A stretch of 26,398 nucleotides of DNA from an uncultured Bacilli bacterium (GTDB lineage Bacteria; Bacillota_I; Bacilli_A; RF39; UBA660): positions 1 through 26,398 of the forward strand of contig CAJUGF010000018.1 in the NCBI GenBank assembly GCA_910585915.1, given 5' to 3'. Shown here in pieces: positions 8,517-14,868 of the stretch. The notes beneath the pieces are model-generated. The model was not told the origin of the DNA and did not search any database. It saw nothing but the letters and a program-made list of their open reading frames with translations. Each line of letters starts with the position of its first letter. The stretch's first letter is position 1. Both the position numbers and the translations under genes were made by a program.

Positions 8517-8563
8517 GGGATAAGTCGCTACTGGCGACTTGATTGTCATCCCCTTTATCCTGT
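8517..8563 (+). other. Probable origin of transfer (oriT) with IncP-like nic motif
   Basis: A hairpin with inner stem AAGTCGC (8522-8528) / GCGACTT (8534-8540) and outer arms GGGAT (8517-8521) / ATCCC (8548-8552) lies just before TATCCTGT (8556-8563). The latter matches the IncP/MOB-P nic consensus YATCCTG|Y exactly, placing the predicted nick between 8562 and 8563. The site lies directly upstream of relaxosome and relaxase genes, as oriT normally does. The strand assignment assumes the motif is read on the plus strand; the nick itself is inferred. Confidence 0.65.
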
Positions 8564-8616
8564 TAAAAAGACGCATTAAAAAATGTACATAATTATTATT
8601 AAAGGAGGAATTTTAT

Positions 8617-8784
8617 ATTAATGATAAAAAAATAATAATTAAAGGAAGTATTGACTCTGTTTTGGATGAAGCCTTTAAAAAAATTTTAGAGAAGTTAAAT
8701 TTGACTCAACAGGATTTTATAGAAACTCATGTAAAAAATTTTGTTTTAGATAATATTAATTTAATTTTAGGTGATAGAAAATAA
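8617..8784 (+). CDS. Small ribbon-helix-helix-like DNA-binding protein (55 aa); ATT start
   Basis: A hidden gene encoding one short strand (KKIIIKGSID) followed by two amphipathic helices (about 12-28 and 33-50), the layout of Arc/MetJ-type ribbon-helix-helix proteins. It begins at ATT 8617, eight nt after AAAGGAGG (GGAGG at 8604-8608), and ends at TAA 8782-8784, which overlaps the start of the next gene. There is no ATG, GTG or TTG before codon 16, so the conventional starts would destroy the fold. The ATG at 8621 is in another frame and stops after four codons. Being the first gene after the promoters and oriT, it is a good candidate for the operon regulator or a relaxosome accessory protein. 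Confidence 0.65.
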   Translation: MNDKKIIIKGSIDSVLDEAFKKILEKLNLTQQDFIETHVKNFVLDNINLILGDRK

Positions 8785-9212
8785 TTAAAGAAGAACGTAT
8801 AACGATTCGATTGTCTAAAGAAGATAAAGCTGATCTTATCAATCAAGCTACAAAAGCAAATATGAATCTTTCAGAGTACATCATGCAATCAATACAAGAA
8901 AAAATGAGCATCGAGAAATTAAGTGAAAGTCAATCTCAATTTTTAAAATTATTTGAAATAGCTTTTCACGAATCTTATGATAATCTACATAAACAAATCA
9001 TGCTTATATTAAACCGTAACAATTTTAATAGTGAATGTCTTTTACTTCAACAAGACATTTTTATGAAGTATGTAAAAGTACCACAAAAAAGAGAAGATTT
9101 GATTATGCCTAAATTTATTAATCATCCAATCACTGATATGGCAAAAGAAATGGTTTTAAAAGATATACGTAAACTTTCTAAAAATAAACATGAGGCAATT
9201 ATAGATGAGTAG
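8784..9212 (+). CDS. MobC-like relaxosome accessory protein; ATT start
   Basis: About 142 aa. The N-terminus reads KEERITIRLSKEDKADL followed by NMNLSEYI, the RHH-type pattern of plasmid mobilization proteins that bind near oriT and help the relaxase load. The ITIRLSKE strand is present only if translation begins at ATT 8784, which overlaps the preceding stop (TAATT) and follows AGGTG (8769-8773). The first conventional start, TTG at 8811, would cut the strand in the middle. The gene overlaps the relaxase start (ATGAG), so the two should be coupled. The C-terminal half has no motif I recognise. Confidence 0.8.
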   Translation: MKEERITIRLSKEDKADLINQATKANMNLSEYIMQSIQEKMSIEKLSESQSQFLKLFEIAFHESYDNLHKQIMLILNRNNFNSECLLLQQDIFMKYVKVPQKREDLIMPKFINHPITDMAKEMVLKDIRKLSKNKHEAIIDE

Positions 9213-10608
9213 CATTATACTAACTGCACGATATCGTATAGTAAAAAATCTGAAAGTCGAAGTAAGTAAATGGTTAAATTATGTTGATGATAAAGATAAG
9301 GCTGATCCATGCACTCTTAACAAAGAAAATTCATTGATAGATGAAATAGGAGAATTTGATGATTGTACAATTTGGAATTATGAAGGAGATGTATCCAAAG
9401 AAGATGTTAAAAATAGCTTAGATAATAATTATTCTAAACGAATATGGGATATGGTTTTATCTTTTGATCCTGAATACGTTAATCATTATGGATTGTATCG
9501 TAAGAAAGATTTCTACGATTTAACTAAAAATGTCATTCCAAAATTTCTTTCAAATGCTGGATATGACTTGAATAATGTTGAATGGTTTTGTGGACTTCAT
9601 GTTAACACACTACATCCTCATATTCATATTATGTTTTATGAAAATCAAAAGAAAATTTCGCATTCCAAACTCCCTAAGCATAGTTTGTATGAATTTAAAA
9701 GCTATGTACATAATTATTTAAGTACTAATACATTATTTTATCAGCAAAAAGAAATCTTACTTAAAGATATTCGAGATATTAATAAAAATAATAATTATTC
9801 TCAAGTAATTAAAAATAATTTATTTAGTACTAGCTTTCGAAAAGAATTAAATCATATGTTACTTGATTTATATTCAAAATTACCAACAACAGGAAGATTG
9901 CAATATAATTCAAAAAATATGATTCCATTTAAGAAAGATTTGGACAATATTATCACATATATTCTTGCATCTAATGATATAAAATATAAATTTGATTCAT
10001 ATCAAAGATTAATTATTCAACATCAAAAAGAACTTTGTGACATATATGGAAACTCTGTGAAAAACCAGAATTCCATGTATGTTGAAAATCAATTAAATAA
10101 ATTATATTCTAAAATTGGAAATGAGATTTTGCATAATTTTAAAACTTATCAATCTCAAGATGTCCTTAATAAAGAATATGATTTTATTTCACATAATCTA
10201 ATGGATATGAAACTACGAAGTTTGAACTATAAAAATAAAAATAACATTTTATCTCTTGCAAAAGGGTTATATTCATTATGCAAATTATGTGACTTAAATG
10301 AATTTCAAATTAAAATTATATTTAAAAATTGGGTACATAGATCTCATTATAATTTCGATATTCAGTCTTTTTTAAACTCCATGATTTTTTATAATGTTCA
10401 AGAAATGAACTTAAATGAATATCATGACTTAATGAAAAAATTAGGTTATTCTTATGAAAGACTTTATAAATTAAAAAACAAAAATTTTTATAAAGAAATT
10501 CATTATAAAAAAATAGTACATAGTGCTCTTATGTCTCTTGATCATGAGTTAAGCGAAGAGGAAAAGAAAATTATTAATCAATTGAATTATGAATTGGAGG
10601 GATTTTAA
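9205..10608 (+). CDS. MOB-P-like relaxase (MobL/MobP-type)
   Basis: A 467-aa protein with the metal-binding triad region H132-x4-H137-P-H139-I-H141 (CGLHVNTLHPHIHIMF), as in MOB-P type relaxases. The N-terminal segment has candidate catalytic tyrosines Y10 and Y26 (KWLNYVDD). The enzyme should nick at oriT, stay covalently bound to the 5' end and pilot the strand into the recipient. Its MOB-P character agrees with the IncP-like nic motif 640 bp upstream. Residues beyond about 160 form an AT-rich, mostly helical C-terminal region with no domain I recognise. The ATG start overlaps the end of the relaxosome gene by 8 nt. The gene ends in TAATA, overlapping the next start. Confidence 0.85.
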   Translation: MSSIILTARYRIVKNLKVEVSKWLNYVDDKDKADPCTLNKENSLIDEIGEFDDCTIWNYEGDVSKEDVKNSLDNNYSKRIWDMVLSFDPEYVNHYGLYRKKDFYDLTKNVIPKFLSNAGYDLNNVEWFCGLHVNTLHPHIHIMFYENQKKISHSKLPKHSLYEFKSYVHNYLSTNTLFYQQKEILLKDIRDINKNNNYSQVIKNNLFSTSFRKELNHMLLDLYSKLPTTGRLQYNSKNMIPFKKDLDNIITYILASNDIKYKFDSYQRLIIQHQKELCDIYGNSVKNQNSMYVENQLNKLYSKIGNEILHNFKTYQSQDVLNKEYDFISHNLMDMKLRSLNYKNKNNILSLAKGLYSLCKLCDLNEFQIKIIFKNWVHRSHYNFDIQSFLNSMIFYNVQEMNLNEYHDLMKKLGYSYERLYKLKNKNFYKEIHYKKIVHSALMSLDHELSEEEKKIINQLNYELEGF

Positions 10609-11171
10609 TAACTTTAATTGATATTTCTATTTTCGAAGATGGATTAATTACTAATGATTTTTTACTATCAGAATCAGTAATGGATGCACATTATAAAACT
10701 ATTTCATATATTAAATCTTATATAAAAGACAATTATGATATTTCTGTTTCTAAAGAGGATATTCTTTCTTCTTTAGAAATGAACTATATTTTTTCGTTAC
10801 ATAATTTTATGTTAGATCATTTCAATATATCTACAAAAGAAGAAATAAAAATTCAAGATTATTATATCGATAAAGAGTATGATAATCTATTGAAAATTCA
10901 TAATGAAGGAGAAATTGAACTTTTCACATTTGATAAAAAAGATTCAACATTTTATAATAGTATTGTTGAGAAAACAATTAATAATTATTATTCCAATCAA
11001 AAAGAAGATACTTTTACAAAAACGAATTTTAACATCTTAGAAGAAAAAAGTTTTTTTAATGATGATTTGATGATAAATTTATATCAATTTGAAGACATTA
11101 GTTTAAAAGACTTGCTTTATTCTATATTTTCTTATAATCAACTTCTATATGGTAGAAAGATATCATTATGA
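10608..11171 (+). CDS. Unknown ICE protein between relaxase and coupling protein; ATA start
   Basis: About 187 aa, acidic, rich in Asp, Tyr, Phe and Ile, with no signal peptide or transmembrane segment. I do not recognise a family. The ATA at 10608 overlaps the relaxase stop (TAATA) and lies 7 nt after GGAGG (10596-10600), with the frame open throughout. The first ATG is at 10680 without a ribosome binding site. The 3' end overlaps the VirD4 gene (ATGA), so it is embedded between relaxase and coupling protein and may be an adaptor in substrate recruitment; this is inference from position only. Confidence 0.68.
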   Translation: MTLIDISIFEDGLITNDFLLSESVMDAHYKTISYIKSYIKDNYDISVSKEDILSSLEMNYIFSLHNFMLDHFNISTKEEIKIQDYYIDKEYDNLLKIHNEGEIELFTFDKKDSTFYNSIVEKTINNYYSNQKEDTFTKTNFNILEEKSFFNDDLMINLYQFEDISLKDLLYSIFSYNQLLYGRKISL

Positions 11172-12937
11172 AATTTGAAAAATTTAATCGTTATCTAATT
11201 ATTCTTTGTTTAGTTATTATATTTTCTGCTAATATATGTTATAATCTAGTACACATAATAAAGAATGAACTTAAATTATCGTGGACTCTTAATCCATTTT
11301 CATTCATATTAGCATTGCAAGATAGTCACTTACTTTTTGGAACTGTTTTATTATCTTGTTTGTTTATGCTGACAATTATAAAATTAGATTATGATTTTAT
11401 TTTAAAAAGAATAAACAAGAATGAAGTTCCTGCAAGCGATGGAAATCTAGAATACGGTAGTTCTAGATGGTTGAAAGATAAGGAAATTAAAAAACATTTT
11501 AAAGTTTGGAACTTTGATTCCATCTCAAAAGGTGGTATCCCTGTAACTTTTTTGAACAAAAAATGTTATTATGATGATTCATCAGATCATTACTTAGTGA
11601 TAGGATCTACAGGATCAGGAAAAAGTGTTAGTTTAGCCATTCCTCTCATTTTCAATTTAGCTAGTGCTGGAGAGTCAATGGTTATAAATGATACTAAGGG
11701 CGAATTATATTCCTACACATATCAATTTTTAAAGGAACATGGATATAATATATATATTTTAAATTTAAGAGATGCAAATTCTAGTGATGGTTGGAATCCA
11801 CTACATCTTCCATATCAATTTTACAAGTCTAATAATCTAGATGAAGCTGGAGATATGATAGAAAATTTTGCTAAATCTCTAACCAAAAATCTTTCTAGCA
11901 AGGACCAGTATTGGGAAAAATCATCTAACGCCGTGTTATCAGCTTTGTGTTATGCATTGATGGAGGATGCAACTTCTGAAGAAGAAATAAATCTTTATTC
12001 AATATATAATTTACTCATTAGTCATGGATCAAAATATATCGAACGTCAAAATTCTTTAGAGCTATATTTTCAAGAGAAACCAGCGAAGTCTTTGTCAAAA
12101 ATGGCTTTCGCTACAGGAGGTTTCGCAAAAGGAGAAACTAGAGCTACTCTTTTTTCCGTACTTGCTACTACTATAAAAATGTTTTCAGATGTCGGTATCG
12201 CTAATCTTACTAGCCGAACCGATTTTGAACTCGGAGAAATTGGTGAAAAAAAGACTGCGGTTTTTCTAATTATTCCAGATGAAAAACTATCACGTCATGA
12301 ATTAGCATCATTATTTATAGACCAATGTTATCAAGCTCTTGTTTTTCAAGCAATGAAAAACGGTGGAGAAACTAAGATAAGAGTAAATTTTCTGTTAGAT
12401 GAATTTGCTAATATGCCTGCCATCAATGGTATGGCAAATAAAATCACAGTTTCAAGATCAAGAAATATTAGATTTTATTTGATTATTCAAGATTTTGCAC
12501 AGTTGAAAGAAACATACAAAGAAGCTTCCAGTACTATCAAAGCAAATACTAACTGGATTTATCTCTTAACATCAGATAATGAAACCGCAAAAGAATTGTC
12601 AACTAAACTAGGACGTTATACTATTTCTACTTCACGCCTGTCTACATCTGGTCGTACTAATCAAAGTGATTGGAGTTTATCTCATGATAATAGCTTACTT
12701 GGGCGTGAATTATTAATGCCTGAAGAATTAATGCGATTTCATTTTGGTGAAGGAATTATTTTTAAAAGTAGAATATTTCCAATTAAGTCTACTTTATTGC
12801 CTATTAATTCTTATCCATTTTATATCAAAAAGGAGTCATTACCTATTAATGAACGAAATTTCACAATCAAATGCTTTGATCTAGACGAGTATCGTTTTAG
12901 AAATTCTAACAATTATGAAGATCAAGCTGAATTATAA
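11168..12937 (+). CDS. VirD4/TraG-type coupling protein ATPase
   Basis: A 589-aa type IV coupling protein. Two N-terminal transmembrane segments (about 8-28 and 55-72) precede the ATPase core with Walker A GSTGSGKS (146-153) and Walker B FLLDE (408-412, in NFLLDEFANMPAI). FATGGFAKGETRATLFSVL and the FYLIIQDFAQL segment are typical of the TraG/VirD4 family. It links the relaxase-DNA complex to the mating channel at the membrane. The ATG overlaps the preceding stop (ATGA). Confidence 0.93.
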   Translation: MKFEKFNRYLIILCLVIIFSANICYNLVHIIKNELKLSWTLNPFSFILALQDSHLLFGTVLLSCLFMLTIIKLDYDFILKRINKNEVPASDGNLEYGSSRWLKDKEIKKHFKVWNFDSISKGGIPVTFLNKKCYYDDSSDHYLVIGSTGSGKSVSLAIPLIFNLASAGESMVINDTKGELYSYTYQFLKEHGYNIYILNLRDANSSDGWNPLHLPYQFYKSNNLDEAGDMIENFAKSLTKNLSSKDQYWEKSSNAVLSALCYALMEDATSEEEINLYSIYNLLISHGSKYIERQNSLELYFQEKPAKSLSKMAFATGGFAKGETRATLFSVLATTIKMFSDVGIANLTSRTDFELGEIGEKKTAVFLIIPDEKLSRHELASLFIDQCYQALVFQAMKNGGETKIRVNFLLDEFANMPAINGMANKITVSRSRNIRFYLIIQDFAQLKETYKEASSTIKANTNWIYLLTSDNETAKELSTKLGRYTISTSRLSTSGRTNQSDWSLSHDNSLLGRELLMPEELMRFHFGEGIIFKSRIFPIKSTLLPINSYPFYIKKESLPINERNFTIKCFDLDEYRFRNSNNYEDQAEL

Positions 12938-12953
12938 AAAAGGAGGTTTAATA

Positions 12954-13964
12954 ATTTTAAATTTTGAAAGAATTAATCAATTAAGTGTTGAATACAATAC
13001 CGCTAATAATAATGAAAAGCAAAAAATCGAAGAAGAGCTAAAAAAAATAATTTCAACAATGAAAGCAGATGCTATAGATATGTTCAAAGAAGAATCAAAT
13101 ATAAAAAAATTTCTAGATCACATTGTTGAATTCAATAATTATTCTTATAATAATCTACTTCTTATTTTCGCTCAGAATCCGAATGCAGAATATGTAGCAT
13201 CTGAAAAAACATATAAACAACTTGGAATAGAAATTCAAAACCATGATCAAGCTATCAATGTTTATTGTCCATCTTTTTATGATTGGGTAAAGATATATAA
13301 AGAAGATGGAACTTATATCGCTAAACCATCTTTTGCGTTAAATCAAGATGAGAAAAAAAAGTATAAAGATAAAAATAATTCTACTGTTGTATTTGATAAG
13401 AAAATGTTGAGCAGATTTTTTCTTGGGAAAATTTATGATATTAAGAGTACTAACGCTGATATAAGTCAAAATTTATTAATTACAGATGAACTAGCTGAAG
13501 TAGATGAAATGCTTCCGTGTTTTATCAAAGCCATTTATAGAGATGGTTATAAAATTAGAGCTGAAGATTTCTTGGACAACAAAAAAGGATATTGCGATTT
13601 TGAAAATAAAGAAATAGTACTTCGTAAAGGATTAAGCAATTTAATGCAGTTAAAGGTTTTGGTACATGAGTATGGTCATGCTTTAGCGCATAAACACTTA
13701 AAGTCAAATTATGAAGATTATAAATTGCATAAAAATAAATATGAAACTGAAGCAGAGTCTATATCTTATGTTGTCACAAAATTTTTGGGTTTAGATACAT
13801 CAAACTATTCCCTTACTTATCTTTATAGTTGGAGTAAAGAGAAAGACTTTCAAGAAGTAAATGACTCCCTTTCAACTATTGTAAATTATTCAAAAAAAAT
13901 AATTTCAAATTATAAATATTTTCATCAAAAGGAGTTAGAAAAAAATGAAGATATTTCAATATAA
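12954..13964 (+). CDS. ArdC-like antirestriction protein with metallopeptidase domain; ATT start
   Basis: About 336 aa. The N-terminal part (about 35-110, with YSYNNLLLIFAQNP and ASEKTYKQLGIEIQNHDQA) resembles the ArdC ssDNA-binding domain. The C-terminal part carries the zinc motif HEYGH (238-242), with a candidate third ligand in ETEAES (about 265-269), as in ImmA/IrrE-like peptidases. ArdC-type proteins protect incoming single-stranded DNA from restriction in the recipient. GGAGG (12942-12946) lies 7 nt before ATT 12954, which I take as the start. An ATG at 12915 in the same frame overlaps virD4 but would place the ribosome binding site inside the coding region, so it is less likely. Confidence 0.8.
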   Translation: MLNFERINQLSVEYNTANNNEKQKIEEELKKIISTMKADAIDMFKEESNIKKFLDHIVEFNNYSYNNLLLIFAQNPNAEYVASEKTYKQLGIEIQNHDQAINVYCPSFYDWVKIYKEDGTYIAKPSFALNQDEKKKYKDKNNSTVVFDKKMLSRFFLGKIYDIKSTNADISQNLLITDELAEVDEMLPCFIKAIYRDGYKIRAEDFLDNKKGYCDFENKEIVLRKGLSNLMQLKVLVHEYGHALAHKHLKSNYEDYKLHKNKYETEAESISYVVTKFLGLDTSNYSLTYLYSWSKEKDFQEVNDSLSTIVNYSKKIISNYKYFHQKELEKNEDISI

Positions 13965-13965
13965 A

Positions 13966-13988
13966 AAAGAGCAGAATTTCTGCTCTTT
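13966..13988. terminator. Bidirectional terminator between ardC-like gene and tRNA-Cys
   Basis: A perfect 9-bp stem (AAAGAGCAG / CTGCTCTTT) with a 5-nt loop lies 2 bp after the ArdC stop and 10 bp beyond the 3' end of the minus-strand tRNA-Cys. Both flanks carry A- or T-rich tracts, so it can serve convergent transcripts. Confidence 0.75.
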
Positions 13989-13998
13989 ATTCTCTTAT

Positions 13999-14072
13999 TG
14001 GAGGAGCCTACCAGATTTGAACTGGTGATCACGGAGTTGCAGTCCGATGCCTTACCTCTTGGCTAAAGCTCC
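13999..14072 (-). tRNA. tRNA-Cys (GCA)
   Basis: A complete 74-nt tRNA gene on the minus strand with encoded CCA. The acceptor stem GGAGCTT/AGGCTCC pairs in full. The D-stem is GCC/GGC, the anticodon loop CTGCAAC has anticodon GCA, the T-stem ACCAG/CTGGT closes the loop TTCAAAT, and the discriminator is U73, the identity base of tRNA-Cys. The anticodon stem pairs at 28-31/39-42 with one U-U mismatch at 27-43. It lies inside the element, opposite to all ICE genes, and its 3' 44 nt resemble the attachment fragment at 16601-16644 in inverted orientation. Confidence 0.93.
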
Positions 14073-14091
14073 ATTCATTTATATATTTATT

Positions 14092-14120
14092 ATTTTAATA
14101 TAAAACTATATTTTTGTAAA
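14092..14120 (-). promoter_or_regulatory. Promoter of tRNA-Cys
   Basis: On the minus strand, TTTACA (14120-14115), a 17-bp spacer and TAAAAT (14097-14092) precede the tRNA 5' end by about 20 nt. It suggests that the element-borne tRNA is expressed independently. Confidence 0.55.
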
Positions 14121-14157
14121 GTATAGTTACTTAAGTTTATGAAGAAAGGAAATTTAT

Positions 14158-14562
14158 ATGATTCAATTACATCAAAGTCTAAAACGAAGTGAAGATATTA
14201 TGAAATCACTACAACGTTTTTTTGAAATCAATATGAAAAGTATCGATGGGGTCATCGAAACCTTTTCAAACAAAAGTGACCAAGGATATTTGGTAAAAAT
14301 ATTTCGCTCATTTAATCATGAAACAGACTTAGTTATTTGGTTCTATGAGTCACTTGAAAATAAAAATATACAAATTGCCTATAGTACACGTAATAATTGT
14401 GATGCTAACAATAATTGGATAGATAAGAACAAACTGAATATTAAATATTATTTAATCAAAAAAGATATAAAAAAAACTATTATTCAAAATATTTTTGATA
14501 CGGTAAATAAGTACTATCATTTAGATGAAATTATTGAAATGCCAGATTCACTAAAAATATAA
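14158..14562 (+). CDS. Unknown ICE protein upstream of the excisionase/integrase genes
   Basis: A 134-aa soluble protein with alternating strands and helices, an acidic to neutral composition and no recognised motif. ATG 14158 is preceded by GAAAGGAA at a usable distance. It is the first gene of what looks like a three-gene integration operon (this gene, the HTH protein, the integrase), separated by 12 nt from the next. A role in control of excision is possible from position, but nothing in the sequence shows it. Confidence 0.7.
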   Translation: MIQLHQSLKRSEDIMKSLQRFFEINMKSIDGVIETFSNKSDQGYLVKIFRSFNHETDLVIWFYESLENKNIQIAYSTRNNCDANNNWIDKNKLNIKYYLIKKDIKKTIIQNIFDTVNKYYHLDEIIEMPDSLKI

Positions 14563-14574
14563 GGAGGATTTTAT

Positions 14575-14868
14575 ATAGAACAAAAATTAAGTGAAATTTT
14601 TTATTTAATTGGAGATTTTGTTAAAGACTTAGAGCAAAATTCTATTCCAAAAAATTATACTGATATTGACGATCAGCTTTATAAAATCAAAGACATTGTA
14701 AAACTGTATCCTATATTAAGTGTTTATTCCATAAATAAAGCCGTGAACGAAAAGAAACTTTCTTATACACAAATTGGCAAAACAAGATATTACAAGAAGC
14801 AGGATATAGAGAAATTTATTTCCGCAAATAAGAAAAAAGCATTTTTATTGGATAGCTTTTATAAATGA
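14575..14868 (+). CDS. Excisionase-like helix-turn-helix protein; ATA start
   Basis: About 97 aa. The C-terminal part (about 40-88) has the pattern of MerR-like/HTH_17 excisionases: KIKDIVKLYPILSVYSINKAV, then KLSYTQIGKTRYYKKQDIEKFI, where the winged segment ends in the typical Y/F-x-x-x-D-I/L-x-x-F. Such proteins bend DNA at attachment sites and direct excision. It starts at ATA 14575, 7 nt after GGAGG (14563-14567). No ATG or TTG exists before the HTH and the first GTG lies within it, so only the ATA start gives a complete domain. The TGA stop overlaps the integrase ATG (ATGA), typical of xis-int pairs. Confidence 0.78.
   Translation: MEQKLSEIFYLIGDFVKDLEQNSIPKNYTDIDDQLYKIKDIVKLYPILSVYSINKAVNEKKLSYTQIGKTRYYKKQDIEKFISANKKKAFLLDSFYK

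Noticed and set aside
12915..12953. ATG 12915 as start of the ArdC-like protein
   Set aside because: The added residues are encoded by the end of virD4 and by the GGAGG ribosome binding site itself. ATT 12954 has the same 7-nt spacing as other genes here. It cannot be fully excluded.
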